Below are positions 9,270 to 18,261 of a stretch of 64,000 bases of DNA, in pieces. Each line of letters starts with the position of its first letter. Position 1 is the stretch's first letter. This DNA is from Methylocystis sp. IM3 (GTDB lineage: Bacteria > Pseudomonadota > Alphaproteobacteria > Rhizobiales > Beijerinckiaceae): the NCBI RefSeq assembly GCF_038070105.1, contig NZ_JBBPBZ010000004.1, positions 1 through 64,000 on the forward strand, written 5' to 3'. The translations under genes and the position numbers were made by a program. A model generated the notes under the pieces. The model did not search any database and had not been told where the DNA came from. It saw nothing but the letters and a program-made list of their open reading frames with translations.

Positions 9270-9956
9270 TCAGACAATCTCCGTCTTGGAGAGGATCTCC
9301 GTTCTCCGCCCCGCCTCCCGCGCCATTGCTTGCCGGTACGACGTGTAGATATCGTCGCGCTCGGGAAGAGAATTTGTTCCGAGGCAAGTGGTCCATTCCG
9401 CAGTTTTCAGGACAGCGGCGAACCGCGATTGCAGGACGATGCATACGACTCGGTGAATATCCTCAGCTGAGGCGTAGCCTGCACTGTTCGCATAGGAAAC
9501 CGACCCTGCTGCGTCCGACAAAAACTCCACTGCGAAGTCCAAATGCAAGGCGTGTACGATGGTCGAGAGAATGCAATTGTGCGTCATGTAACCCACTATT
9601 GTCACTGTATCGATCGCATTCGCTCGCAGCCATTGCTCAAGGTCGGTGCCGGTGAACGCGCTTGGCAGCAATTTTTCCACGTAATGATCATGCGGTCGCT
9701 TGGCGATCTCGGCATGAATCTCGCCGCCACGGCTTCCGTTGGCGAAAATTAGGCTGCTCTCCGGCGCCAATTGCTTGACGACAACGATCTTGACGCCCGC
9801 CGCTGACGCCACATCCATGGCGCGCGCCAGGTTTTCGACGCTGTCGCGGAAGGGCGGACTTTGAATAGCCAGTTCTCCGCCGTCGTAGTCGTTCTGAACA
9901 TCGATAACGATTAGGGCGCGACGCGTTGATAAATTGCGGACAGGTGCGATGGTCAT
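9270..9956 (-). CDS. Isochorismatase-like cysteine hydrolase
   Basis: The protein has 228 residues from ATG 9956, chosen because the upstream in-frame codons run antisense into the divergent regulator. The cysteine hydrolase triad is visible: Asp in ALIVIDVQNDYDGG near residue 19, Lys in YVEKLLPSAFTGTDLEQWL near 95, and the nucleophilic Cys in GYMTHNCILST near 128. The family includes isochorismatases, nicotinamidases and biuret or ureidoacrylate hydrolases; the substrate cannot be chosen from sequence. The gene is divergent from a GlxA/AraC-type regulator 136 bp away, which probably controls it. Confidence 0.85.
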   Translation of the reverse strand: MTIAPVRNLSTRRALIVIDVQNDYDGGELAIQSPPFRDSVENLARAMDVASAAGVKIVVVKQLAPESSLIFANGSRGGEIHAEIAKRPHDHYVEKLLPSAFTGTDLEQWLRANAIDTVTIVGYMTHNCILSTIVHALHLDFAVEFLSDAAGSVSYANSAGYASAEDIHRVVCIVLQSRFAAVLKTAEWTTCLGTNSLPERDDIYTSYRQAMAREAGRRTEILSKTEIV

Positions 9957-10091
9957 TTTGTCTCCTACCGGATTCGGCGCGGCGAGTCTCAGAATAGGAG
10001 GGGCGACGATATGCGAAACTGACCCGATTGACATCGTTCGAAAGAATCGGGACATTTTGCCCGTCTTTTTTGCCCGTCTTCGGGAGTCCGC

Positions 10092-11054
10092 ATGACCGAT
10101 CCGATCGTCGCTGTTGTCGCCTTCGAGGCTATCAGCCCTTTCCATCTATCGGTACCGTGCTTGGTGTTTGGTGAGGACCAAACGCAACTCGGCTTACCGC
10201 GCTTCGATTTCCGCGTCTGCGCTCTGGAAGAGGGTCCGATCCGGACCGAAGCAGGGCTGACGCTGACCACGCGACACACTCTCACGGGACTTGGAGGCGC
10301 AGACATAATCATCCTGCCAAGCTGGCGTGAACTTGATGAGCCCCCGCCACCGACCCTGGTGGAGGCGCTACGCCTTGCGCATGCGAGAGGCGCGCTGCTG
10401 GTGGGCCTTTGCCTCGGCGCCTTTGCCATTGCGGCGACAGGATTACTGTCGGGACGACGGGCAACCACGCATTGGGCTTTTTCCGAGAAGTTGAGCCAGC
10501 TCTATCCGGATATAGCCGTTGAGCCCAAGCTGCTTTACGTGGACAACGGCGATGTGGTCACCTCCGCGGGCGTGGCCGCAGGGCTCGATTGCTGTCTCCA
10601 TATCGTCCGGGCCCGCTATGGTGCGGAGCCGGCGCTGCGCCTCGCTCGACGTATTGTTCTGTCGCCGCACCGGCAGGGAGGACAGGCCCAATTCATAGAA
10701 CGGCCAATCGCCAGGACTCCCGCCACTGACCGTTTCGCTCGGGCGCTGGAGAATGTTCGCGCCACGCTCAGCGAACCGCATAATCTCGACAGTGTGGCCG
10801 AGACAGCAGGTCTGACTCGGCGGACGTTTACGCGTCGCTTCCGGAAAGCGATGGGCGCCAGCTTCAGCGACTGGTTGATTCTTCAACGGATCGAGCTGGC
10901 GCAACAGCTCCTTGAGTCGACGGATGAGACGATCGACGTCATCGCCTTCCGCGCGGGCTTTGGGACCGCAACGTCGCTGCGTCAGCATTTTGCCTCACGT
11001 CTGAAGCTTTCACCCACGCATTATCGAAGGTCATTCTCAAAAGGCGCGGCGTAG
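10092..11054 (+). CDS. GlxA-type transcriptional regulator (DJ-1/PfpI plus AraC HTH)
   Basis: The protein has 320 residues. The first about 190 form a class-I glutamine-amidotransferase-like/DJ-1 domain, with the nucleophile-elbow-like GLCLGAFAIAATGLLSGRRA and VTSAGVAAGLD. Residues about 220-315 carry two AraC helix-turn-helices (SVAETAGLTRRTFTRRFRKA and IDVIAFRAGFGTATSLRQHF). It resembles GlxA, FtrA and CdhR regulators, which sense small metabolites. Divergent placement makes the adjacent cysteine hydrolase gene its most likely target. Confidence 0.9.
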   Translation: MTDPIVAVVAFEAISPFHLSVPCLVFGEDQTQLGLPRFDFRVCALEEGPIRTEAGLTLTTRHTLTGLGGADIIILPSWRELDEPPPPTLVEALRLAHARGALLVGLCLGAFAIAATGLLSGRRATTHWAFSEKLSQLYPDIAVEPKLLYVDNGDVVTSAGVAAGLDCCLHIVRARYGAEPALRLARRIVLSPHRQGGQAQFIERPIARTPATDRFARALENVRATLSEPHNLDSVAETAGLTRRTFTRRFRKAMGASFSDWLILQRIELAQQLLESTDETIDVIAFRAGFGTATSLRQHFASRLKLSPTHYRRSFSKGAA

Positions 11055-11084
11055 ACGATACAGGTTAAGCGAGATTGACGCAAC

Positions 11085-11930
11085 TCAGGCGTCGCGCGTC
11101 GATGCTTGAGGCTCTATCTCGTTTGCATTCGAGTTAACTACTCCGCTGCCAAATTGCATAGACTCCTCATTGGGCGCCGAGAAAGTCCTGGCTTGAGAAG
11201 AAACAAGTTGAACGAAGCGCCTACGAGCTTTCCCGACGTATGGATTGGAGCCTTCGATCGCTTGCACAACCTCTGGCGCATCGTAACGGACCATGTCGAC
11301 CGCTTCCATAAGCAAGTCAAAACTCCTTGTCGTCATGCGTGTAGGTAGCGGCTCCATCTCAATGAGCGCTTTGGCAATGAGGTGCATCAACGCTTGGGCC
11401 ATGGCGGCTTCTCGATCATGGGCATCGGGCGTCGTCATGATGACGCGCAAGCCAAGAACCTTTCGAAGGAAGGCGGCCACCCGGCGGCCGCGCCGGCCAC
11501 GGATCGGGCAGACAGCGATCTTTAGCCCCCTAATGCCATTGCGGGCGCTTTGCGGCCCGAACAGCGGGTGCGTCGCTACGATCTCAACTTGCTCCGGGAG
11601 GTTTCGCCTCATGATTTCGGCCGGAATCTTTTTGACCGATCCGACGTCGAGCACGAGCGCACCCCGCCGCAGGTGAGGGATGATCGCTTCAATCGTTCCC
11701 TCAAGGCGGTCAACTGGCGTCGCGATGATGACTACGGGGCATTTGGCGGCGGTCGAGAGGTCGGTTAGCATGGCTCCGCACATCTCCGCCGAGCCGCCTT
11801 GCGGCGGGACCGGATCATAGGCGTACACCCGGAAATGCTTGCTAAGGTGCTGCGCCATCAAGCGCCCGAACGCCCCAAAGCCAATGACGCCAATGAACGG
11901 GTGGAAAGCGGTCGTCCTATTTGATGACAC
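11085..11930 (-). CDS. tyrA: Prephenate dehydrogenase (TyrA-like)
   Basis: This protein of about 281 residues would oxidatively decarboxylate prephenate to 4-hydroxyphenylpyruvate in tyrosine synthesis. It shows an N-terminal Rossmann motif (IGVIGFGAFGRLMAQHL), the NAD-binding ATPVDRLEGTI region, LDVGSVKK and the catalytic His in THPLFGPQSA, then a helical dimerisation domain. I prefer the GTG start at 11930, preceded by AGAGG at seven bases, over an upstream TTG at 11960. It is monocistronic and follows a structured leader (11968-12075) with a possible Phe/Tyr leader peptide. It may be an extra, plasmid-borne copy. Confidence 0.85.
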   Translation of the reverse strand: MSSNRTTAFHPFIGVIGFGAFGRLMAQHLSKHFRVYAYDPVPPQGGSAEMCGAMLTDLSTAAKCPVVIIATPVDRLEGTIEAIIPHLRRGALVLDVGSVKKIPAEIMRRNLPEQVEIVATHPLFGPQSARNGIRGLKIAVCPIRGRRGRRVAAFLRKVLGLRVIMTTPDAHDREAAMAQALMHLIAKALIEMEPLPTRMTTRSFDLLMEAVDMVRYDAPEVVQAIEGSNPYVGKARRRFVQLVSSQARTFSAPNEESMQFGSGVVNSNANEIEPQASTRDA

Positions 11931-11967
11931 TGTTGAACCTCTGCAGAGATGCGAGGCCAACGGCGTC

Positions 11968-12075
11968 CCTCAGGGTTCAACCGCTAGCGACGCAGCGGTT
12001 GAAAGATGGCAAAGCACCTCGCCGCTAAAAAAGCGGCGCGTAATAGAACCCTGAGGAGGACGGAGACAAAGCCAT
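11968..12075 (-). promoter_or_regulatory. Attenuator-like leader of tyrA with possible leader peptide
   Basis: An 11-bp perfect inverted repeat (CCTCAGGGTTC at 11968-11978, its complement at 12046-12056) encloses two hairpins: AACCGCT/AGCGGTT (11979-12000) and GCCGCT/AGCGGC with an A5 loop on the plus strand (12021-12037). Together they form a three-way junction. On the minus strand a 16-codon frame, MALSPSSSGFYYAPLF (12075-12025), places Phe-Tyr-Tyr and a final Phe beside the left arm of the outer stem, as in amino-acid attenuators. A TTGACA at 12109-12104 could be its -35 element, which would make the peptide nearly leaderless. No clean U-run terminator is seen. Confidence 0.5.
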
Positions 12076-12305
12076 ATCTCAACTAAGGCCGCCTCTATCG
12101 AAATGTCAACAGACTTCCACCGCACGATCACTCGTTCTCAAAGAGGCGGAGTCGCTGGCGGTTTGTCAGCTTCTCCCCGAGTTGAACGCCTTTCTCACGA
12201 TTTCGCGCCCTCACTTGCCGACCGGTCGCGGCCGCCCTTGCCTTCTATTATGCTCCTTCCCACGCCCAGGATGAAGAAACCCGGAAGGGGGAGGGAGGCA
12301 GCCAG

Positions 12306-12545
12306 ATGACCGACGCGCCGACTTTCGCCATGGGATCCACCTTTCTGGCCACGCCGCCGAGCGACGCGGACGGCGCTGTCGCTGTTGCCGTGATCCCGCT
12401 CGATATTGGCGTGAGCTACCGCGCCGGGACGCGGTTTGGCCCCGAGGCGATCCGGCGCGCGAGCGCTATGCTCGTCGGCGGCGGGCGCCCGCCGCATTGG
12501 GTAGACCCGTCGGCCCTGCCCATCGCCGACGTGGGAAATTTTGAG
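12306..12545 (+). pseudogene. Agmatinase/ureohydrolase N-terminal fragment
   Basis: MTDAPTFAMGSTFLATPPSD begins an N-terminus that continues with VIPLDIGVSYRAGTRFGPEA and PIADVGNF, the first about 80 residues of the agmatinase family. The Mn-binding motifs (GGDH, DAHxD, DID) are all missing, and the frame ends after unrelated codons at 12599. It is a 3'-truncated relic. Confidence 0.7.
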
Positions 12546-12599
12546 AGGGTCAGTGAGCGGCATTTGACATCCTTAACGATCCAAAGCGTTAATCCATAG

Positions 12600-13015
12600 C
12601 TTCGGTTATCGTCGCAGAGTTTCATTAGGTGGAAACCTCAATTTTGTGGAGTTCAAAGGAACTCCTCGGCGGTCGATACATTTCGGATGCAATGTACTAC
12701 TTCGCTTATCACGACAGCCCTACGGCCAGCTTCTTTCCTGCTCGGGCGTCGCCACTTCTCCGAGAAACGCATCAGGCCGAATCGACACGTGTCGTGCATT
12801 CCGACTATCAATCAGGTGCTTACACCCTTAAGAGATTAGGCGCATATTTCGGGGTGGATCGCTTTGTCGGGAAGGCCCGGTTTGGAGCGGTCAGTCGCCG
12901 CACCGACGACATGCAAAAGGACGGCGCCCGGGAGTCCGACTAGCCGGTCGCCGTTTTTAGGCAAGAGACTCGGGTCTCCCGCCTCCAGTCCGCCGCTTTC
13001 CTGACAGGCTGCTTA
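12600..13015. other. Stretch without a convincing gene
   Basis: A plus-strand frame (12629-12943) contains SDYQSGAYTLKRLGAYFGV, reminiscent of the helix-turn-helix at the end of REP-associated or IS200-like transposases, but the surroundings are unrelated and the match is too short to call. Nothing else is seen. Confidence 0.3.
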
Positions 13016-13201
13016 TCATCGTTTCGGATTTGAGCGACTGTGCCAAAGCCAATTCGAGTCATTCGGTATAGGCTGGAGCAGCTCGGCATACGACTGTGGC
13101 GTTAAGACTTCGGCAAGCGTTTTCGCCGGTGGCGCAGCTTCGGCGGCGAGAGGGGTCAACGCCGTAATGGCGCCGACAAGGCCAACCGTTCTTTTGTCCA
13201 T
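13016..13201 (-). CDS. Small exported hypothetical protein
   Basis: The 61-residue product begins MDKRTVGLVGAITALTPLAA, a typical signal peptide with an Ala-x-Ala cleavage region (AEAAPPA), followed by LTPQSYAELLQPIPN. The last 15 residues (DSNWLWHSRSNPKR) look foreign to this family of small exported proteins, so the 3' end may be frameshifted. It lies upstream of nothing on its own strand; function unknown. Confidence 0.45.
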   Translation of the reverse strand: MDKRTVGLVGAITALTPLAAEAAPPAKTLAEVLTPQSYAELLQPIPNDSNWLWHSRSNPKR

Positions 13202-13411
13202 GGACGTGATCCTCTCCGATAAGCCGTGATTGCCGGCGTTTCGAGCCGCATTGTGGCGGCGCGGTGGCTTTCGGCGAGGATGGCTAGTTTATGATGAATT
13301 ACCCATGAATGACCGGCTAGGACATCTCTATAGCCGACCTTCCGTTCTGAAACGCCTTAAAGCTCTGCATCGGAACAAAGAAAGACCGCACAACTCCACG
13401 AGCTCCCGCCA

Positions 13412-14014
13412 TTATGCGACCCGCAGCTTCGCCGCGATGCAGGCGACATGAGCGCCCTGAAACCGCGCGCCGGCGAGCTCGTTTTCGGACGGCTGACGCG
13501 AGCCGTCGCCAGCGGCAATCGTCGTCGCGCCATAGGGCGAGCCGCCGGACATGTCCTGAACGCCCATCTGCCCTTGGAACGAATAAGGCAGCCCGACGAT
13601 CACCATGCCTTGGTGGAGTAATACCGTATGCGTCGAGAGAATGGTGCTTTCCTGCCCGCCATGTTGGGTCGCGGTCGAGGTGAACACGCTGCCGACTTTG
13701 CCGATGAGCTGGCCCTTTATCCAAAGCCCGCCAGTCTGGTCGAGAAAATTCTTCATCTGCGCCGGCATATTGCCGAAGCGTGTCGGAACGCCAATGATGA
13801 TAGCGTCGTAGTCAGGAAGCTCGGCAACGCTGGCGAGCGGCGCGGGCTGATCGAGCCGAAATCCGCTGTTGCGGGCGATTTCTTCGGGGACCAACTCAGG
13901 CACACGTTTGATCACAGCTTCCGCGCCGGTCTCGCGGACGCCCTGCGCGACAGCGGACGCCATTTTTTCAATATGGCCGTAGCTGGAATAATAAAGAATA
14001 AGAACCTTGGTCAT
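13412..14014 (-). CDS. wrbA: NAD(P)H:quinone oxidoreductase WrbA
   Basis: This 200-residue flavodoxin-fold protein would reduce quinones by two electrons using FMN. It has [19 protein letters not shown] at the phosphate-binding loop, [27 protein letters not shown], and [19 protein letters not shown], all diagnostic of WrbA. The length is normal and the start is unambiguous. It follows the pirin gene by 67 bases on the same strand, and a LysR regulator is divergent from the pair, so the two probably form one oxidative- or electrophile-stress unit. Confidence 0.95.
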   Translation of the reverse strand: MTKVLILYYSSYGHIEKMASAVAQGVRETGAEAVIKRVPELVPEEIARNSGFRLDQPAPLASVAELPDYDAIIIGVPTRFGNMPAQMKNFLDQTGGLWIKGQLIGKVGSVFTSTATQHGGQESTILSTHTVLLHQGMVIVGLPYSFQGQMGVQDMSGGSPYGATTIAAGDGSRQPSENELAGARFQGAHVACIAAKLRVA

Positions 14015-14081
14015 GCGCTGAAGCCTTTCTTGTTGCGTTCAACAAAAAGAGCCGCGAGCGGGAAGGCCCGCGGCCCAAGAA

Positions 14082-14948
14082 TCACGCCGAAATCCCCGCG
14101 AAACGGCCGGCCTCGAAATCGGCAATCGCCTGCCGAATTTCGTCCTTGGTGTTCATCACGAAGGGACCGTAAGCCGCGATTGGCTCGGCGATCGGCTCGC
14201 CGGAAAGGATCAGCAGCTTCGCGTCGCTATTGGCATCGAGCGTGATTGCGCCGCCCGTGCGGTCGAGCAACACGATTTGCGCCTCGCGCGCGATCTGGGT
14301 CCCGTTGATCTCGATCGTCCCGGCAAGGACGACGACGCCAAAGTTATGGCCTTCGGGCAGCGTCAGCGCTGTGCCGTGGCCCGCCTTTAAGCGAACGTCC
14401 CAGACATCAATCGGCGTGAAGGTCCGCGCGGGGCCTTTCTCGCCGCCATACTCGCCGGCGATCACCCGCACGAAGCCCGCGTCCTCCGGCAAGGCGACAT
14501 TAGGAATGTCCTTGTCGAGAAGGGCTTGATAGCCCGGCTTCGTCCCTTTGTCCTTGGCGGGCAGGTTTACCCACAGCTGGACCATTTCGAGCGTGCCGCC
14601 CGTGGCGGTGAACGCATGGGAATGGAACTCCTCATGCAGTATGCCCGACGCCGCCGTCATCCACTGGACGTCGCCTGGGCCGATGACGCCGCCCGCCCCC
14701 GTCGAGTCGCGATGCTCGACCTCGCCGTCATAGACGATGGTCACGGTCTCGAAACCCCGGTGCGGATGCTCGCCGACGCCGCGCGGCTGCGCGGCCGGCG
14801 GAAAGCTTTGGGGACCGGCGTAATCGAGCAGCAGGAAGGGGCTGATATGCTCGCCCAGGGTCTGGTGCGAGAACAGCGAGCGGACGGGAAAGCCGTCGCC
14901 AACCCAATGCGGGCGAGGGGCGGAATAGACGCCTAGAATTTTCCTCAT
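14082..14948 (-). CDS. Pirin family protein
   Basis: The 288-residue bicupin has the N-terminal pirin motif with the metal-binding His residues in GEHPHRGFETVTIVYDGEV and the HEEFHS segment, then a C-terminal cupin domain (PEGHNFGVVVLAGTIEINGT). Bacterial pirins include quercetin 2,3-dioxygenases and redox-sensing regulators; the residues seen are consistent with an iron or nickel site but do not select the role. It is first in a two-gene unit with wrbA and lies 111 bp from the divergent LysR gene, its likely regulator. Confidence 0.92.
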   Translation of the reverse strand: MRKILGVYSAPRPHWVGDGFPVRSLFSHQTLGEHISPFLLLDYAGPQSFPPAAQPRGVGEHPHRGFETVTIVYDGEVEHRDSTGAGGVIGPGDVQWMTAASGILHEEFHSHAFTATGGTLEMVQLWVNLPAKDKGTKPGYQALLDKDIPNVALPEDAGFVRVIAGEYGGEKGPARTFTPIDVWDVRLKAGHGTALTLPEGHNFGVVVLAGTIEINGTQIAREAQIVLLDRTGGAITLDANSDAKLLILSGEPIAEPIAAYGPFVMNTKDEIRQAIADFEAGRFAGISA

Positions 14949-15059
14949 GGTTTGTTCCTTTTGGCAACTTGGCCTGCTGGTTTAGGTATGGCCATAGAAC
15001 GTCTCCCTGAGTAGAGCTCAATTCTTGACCTCATCGTCCTATTTGATGGACAATGGAGC

Positions 15060-15986
15060 GTGCATGACCTGAATGACCTCTATTTTTTCGTCCAAGTGGT
15101 CGACCATGGGGGCTTTGCCCCCGCGGCCCGCGCCTTGGGTCTGCCGAAGTCGCGTCTCAGCCGGCGCATTCAGCTGCTCGAGGAACGCCTTGGCGTGCGC
15201 CTGATCCAGCGCTCAACCCGGCGCTTTGCCGTCACCGAAATCGGTCAGGAATACTATCGGCACTGCGTCGCCATACTGGTGGAAGCGGACGCGGCGCAGG
15301 ACGTGATCGAGCGTTCGCACGCCGAACCTCAAGGCATGGTACGGCTGAGCTGCCCGCCGGCTCTGGTGTGCTTTCAGGTCGGCGACATCATCGCCCGCTT
15401 TATGGCGGCAAATCCGCGCGTCTTCGTCCATCTCGAAAGCACAAGCCGCCCGGTCGACGTCATCGCCGAGGGGTTCGACATGGCGCTTCGCGTGCGGTTT
15501 CCGCCGCTTGAGGAAAGCGATCTCGTCATGCGCTTTCTGGCTGAAAGCCCGCAACGGCTGGTCGCCAGCCCAAGCCTCGTCGCTCAATTCGCAGGACCGC
15601 TGGCGCCTGCCGATCTTGCGGGCTTGCCGAGCATTGATTTCGGCCCGCCGCAGCGCGCGCATCAATGGTGTCTTGATGACCCCAAAGGCGAATCCGCGCT
15701 TATTGCACATCAACCCCGTCTGATCACAGACGACCTCGCGCAAATGCGCTTGGCGGCGTTGCGCGGCGTTGGCGTGGCGCAATTGCCCGCCTTTGTGGTG
15801 GACGAGGACATCGCGGCGGCGACGCTTGTTGAAATCATCCGAGAATGGACGCCCAGAACGGGCGTCATCCATGCGATCTTCCCATCCCGCCGAGGTTTGC
15901 TGCCCGCCGTTCGCGGGTTGCTCGACTTCTTGGCCAAGGAATTTTCCGGGGCTCCGCGCGTTGGCCGTGTCTCGGGAGAAGCATAA
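15060..15986 (+). CDS. LysR-family transcriptional regulator
   Basis: The 308-residue protein starts at GTG 15060 (MHDLNDLYFFVQVVDHGGFA) with the winged helix in residues 3-60 (ARALGLPKSRLSRRIQLLEE) and a periplasmic-binding-like effector domain after residue 90. It is divergent from pirin-wrbA. The 111-bp gap contains GTCC-N8-GGAC near 15035-15050 and a TTGACC, suitable for LysR binding and overlapping promoters. This is the usual pattern of a quinone- or electrophile-responsive activator next to pirin and wrbA, but the inducer is inferred. Confidence 0.92.
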   Translation: MHDLNDLYFFVQVVDHGGFAPAARALGLPKSRLSRRIQLLEERLGVRLIQRSTRRFAVTEIGQEYYRHCVAILVEADAAQDVIERSHAEPQGMVRLSCPPALVCFQVGDIIARFMAANPRVFVHLESTSRPVDVIAEGFDMALRVRFPPLEESDLVMRFLAESPQRLVASPSLVAQFAGPLAPADLAGLPSIDFGPPQRAHQWCLDDPKGESALIAHQPRLITDDLAQMRLAALRGVGVAQLPAFVVDEDIAAATLVEIIREWTPRTGVIHAIFPSRRGLLPAVRGLLDFLAKEFSGAPRVGRVSGEA

Positions 15987-16043
15987 GGTGGTTACGGAAC
16001 CGGCGCGAGCTGCCCTTTTCCAGTTTGAATGCAGGAAGGGGTC

Positions 16044-16319
16044 TCAAGGCTCTGGCTTCCTGACGAAGCCAAAATAAAAGCAGAGCAGGAAGAGGACAAA
16101 ATGGACGAGGGAGCGGACACCACTGATTTTGGGTGTTTCGACAAACGTAGTCCCCAGCAGAGGCACAGAAACATCGGCGAGATAGAGATAGGACAGGATG
16201 CCGGACGACACGAAGAACGCGCCTGCCAAAAATTTGCGGACGTCCCTGCTTCGCCACGCGAGATAGAGGCTTCCAGCAGCCATGGCGAGCGCTGCGGCTA
16301 TATAGAGGGAGATGACCAT
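16044..16319 (-). CDS. Small integral membrane protein, 91 aa
   Basis: The start is the ATG at 16319, which has a strong AGGAGGAAAGG Shine-Dalgarno sequence; the longer upstream frame runs through insertion-sequence end repeats and is not coding. It has three hydrophobic segments: residues 1-20 (MVISLYIAAALAMAAGSLYL), about 30-50 (FLAGAFFVSSGILSYLYLAD) and about 68-86 (LVHFVLFLLCFYFGF). No family is recognised. Confidence 0.6.
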   Translation of the reverse strand: MVISLYIAAALAMAAGSLYLAWRSRDVRKFLAGAFFVSSGILSYLYLADVSVPLLGTTFVETPKISGVRSLVHFVLFLLCFYFGFVRKPEP

Positions 16320-16470
16320 CCTTTCCTCCTGTATGCCATGAACGCGAGCGAGAAATCGCCCAGCCAAGCAGCGAGATTGCCGAGGGCGCGCGGCGCTTGC
16401 CCAGAGGCCAGTTTTGGAGCGGCCTCGACCAGCGTGCCGCTGCGTCGGCAGGCCCGCTTGCCGTGCAAGC

Positions 16471-16503
16471 GGGGACATTGCAACCCAAACGAGGGGACAG
16501 TGC
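16471..16503. repeat. Insertion-sequence end remnant
   Basis: The short direct repeats GGGGACATTGC (16471-16481) and GGGGACAGTGC (16493-16503) resemble the multiple terminal repeats of IS21-type elements. No transposase gene is attached, so this is at most an element end left after deletion. It abuts the 3' end of the kinase/phosphatase gene. Confidence 0.35.
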
Positions 16504-16535
16504 GACGGCAAGGTGACAGGCGCTTCAGGACATGT

Positions 16536-18245
16536 TTATCGAAAAGCTAGTGAAATTATCAACAAAAACATCAGCAGCATTGACGAAACTTGCCAGAATA
16601 GCAATGGATTGCGCTGATACAGAGGTTTTTTTCCGTGGATGGTGGGTCGCGTTCTCGCCGCGTCATTTTCCAATTCAAACGCAAATTCAAGCACGTCGCC
16701 GAACCGCTCATTTTCTCGAACCGCGATGGCCTTGGAAATGGCGGCGTCGAGCCAAGCCGGAAGATCAGGCCGCTTGATCAAAATCGATTTCGGCGCGCCG
16801 AACCTCGGTTTGCTAAAGGGCTCAATTTCACCGTAGGGATAAGAACGACAAAACATGCGATAAATTGTGACCCCCAGAGCATAAAGATCCGACGATTCAT
16901 TGCCTGTAGCGCCTTCGAATAGCTCTGGCGCCATATAGCTTGGCGTTCCAGGGCTAAACTGATCGGGTATATCTTCGAGGTGCGGCGCGCGACAAACGCC
17001 AAGGTCAATCAGCCTTAGCCCGCCGTCGTGCGTAAGTATGACGTTTTCAGGTTTCACGTCTCTATGAATGATCCCGGATCGATGCAGTGTCGCAACCGCT
17101 CTCGAAAGCCGAAGCGCTATCGGTATTCCCTCTGTCAAATCGATCTTCGGCTCTCGAGATAGCCGCTGTTCCAAGGTTTCACCGTCGTAAAAGGGCATGA
17201 CGGAATAGAGACGGGTTTGGCGCATGGGGGCTACATCAACTATTTCCCCAATGAACGGACTCCGGACGCGCGCCGCCACCCAAGATTCGGTTATGAACGC
17301 CACACGATACGTCGCATCATCTGCAACATCCGGTTTTGGAAACTTGACCACGACGACCTTGCCGCTCTGTAAATCGGTAGCGCGCAAGAGCGCGCTGTAG
17401 CGCCCTTGCGACAAAGCGTCGTCAATCCGGAAATCGTCTACGATCTCCCCTTCCCGCGGAACGTCACAAATGGGAAGAGCCGCGGCAAACTGCGCCAAGG
17501 CATGCTCGTCGGCAGGAGGCAAATCGACGACATCGATCACAAGCGCCGTGACATTGTCGTTGCTGCCCGCCTCGAGCGCTCTTTGGACGATAGCTTCGGA
17601 GGTCTCCTGCGGGGAGCGTCGTTCCGATAAGTGGCCTAACAAAAGAGCGTTGCTGAGCACCCCGTGGACACCGTCCGAGCAAAGTAGGAATCGATCATGA
17701 AGGCCGAGGGCGCAAGACGCCTGGTCAAAAAGGGCGGAGTCTTCGAACCCTACAGCACGGCGAAGGACGTGAGCGAATTCGCCGTGTCCGACGACGTGAT
17801 CTTTCGTGAGCTGATGTAATGCTCCATCCGTATCAAGGCGATAGATCCGCGTATCTCCAATGTGCAAGACAAACGCGGTGCGACGAGAAAGGATGATTGA
17901 GCTCAACGTCGAGGCCATGCCCTCTAACCGAGGGTCGACCCGCCCCTGAGCCGCAATCCAGGCGTTAGCCGCCTCGAGCGAGCGAGCCGCAGCTCGAATG
18001 ACGCCGAGGGTCTCCGGTTGCGCATAATACCCATCAAGGAACGTTCGCACGGCGGTCTCCGCCGCCACGCGCCCGCCCTTGTGGCCGCCAACGCCATCGG
18101 CGATCGCGGCCACAACCCCCTGTATGGATCCCGTACCCCGCGGACCATAGCAAACTCCGACATAGTCCTGATTATCGGGACGGCGGCCCCGCTCGGTGGC
18201 GAAGCCGACGTCGACCCTTAAATCGTGGCGGGAACCGAGCGTCAC
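16536..18245 (-). CDS. PP2C phosphatase-Ser/Thr kinase fusion with membrane anchor
   Basis: The 569-residue protein has three parts. Residues about 8-235 are a PP2C-type phosphatase (RRPDNQDYVG, AIADGVGGHKGG, LHIGDTRIYRL, LCSDGVHGVLS, SNDNVTALVIDVV). Residues about 255-530 are a Hanks-type kinase (VVVVKFPK for the ATP Lys, IIHRDVKPENVIL catalytic loop, LIDLGV in place of DFG, GTPSYMAPEL). The C-terminus is one membrane helix (FWQVSSMLLMFLLIISLAF). The glycine-rich loop is poor. It follows narK by 16 bases and ends the nas unit, so it may adjust nitrate uptake or reduction by phosphorylation. The substrate is unknown. Confidence 0.92.
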   Translation of the reverse strand: MTLGSRHDLRVDVGFATERGRRPDNQDYVGVCYGPRGTGSIQGVVAAIADGVGGHKGGRVAAETAVRTFLDGYYAQPETLGVIRAAARSLEAANAWIAAQGRVDPRLEGMASTLSSIILSRRTAFVLHIGDTRIYRLDTDGALHQLTKDHVVGHGEFAHVLRRAVGFEDSALFDQASCALGLHDRFLLCSDGVHGVLSNALLLGHLSERRSPQETSEAIVQRALEAGSNDNVTALVIDVVDLPPADEHALAQFAAALPICDVPREGEIVDDFRIDDALSQGRYSALLRATDLQSGKVVVVKFPKPDVADDATYRVAFITESWVAARVRSPFIGEIVDVAPMRQTRLYSVMPFYDGETLEQRLSREPKIDLTEGIPIALRLSRAVATLHRSGIIHRDVKPENVILTHDGGLRLIDLGVCRAPHLEDIPDQFSPGTPSYMAPELFEGATGNESSDLYALGVTIYRMFCRSYPYGEIEPFSKPRFGAPKSILIKRPDLPAWLDAAISKAIAVRENERFGDVLEFAFELENDAARTRPTIHGKKPLYQRNPLLFWQVSSMLLMFLLIISLAFR

Positions 18246-18261
18246 TTTCGGTCTCGTTACG

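Noticed and set aside
9957..10145. In-frame extension of the cysteine hydrolase
   Set aside because: It covers the divergent promoter region and part of the regulator gene. The family begins at MTIAP.
12629..12943. Possible REP-associated transposase fragment
   Set aside because: Only about 19 residues resemble the helix-turn-helix. This is too short and isolated to call.
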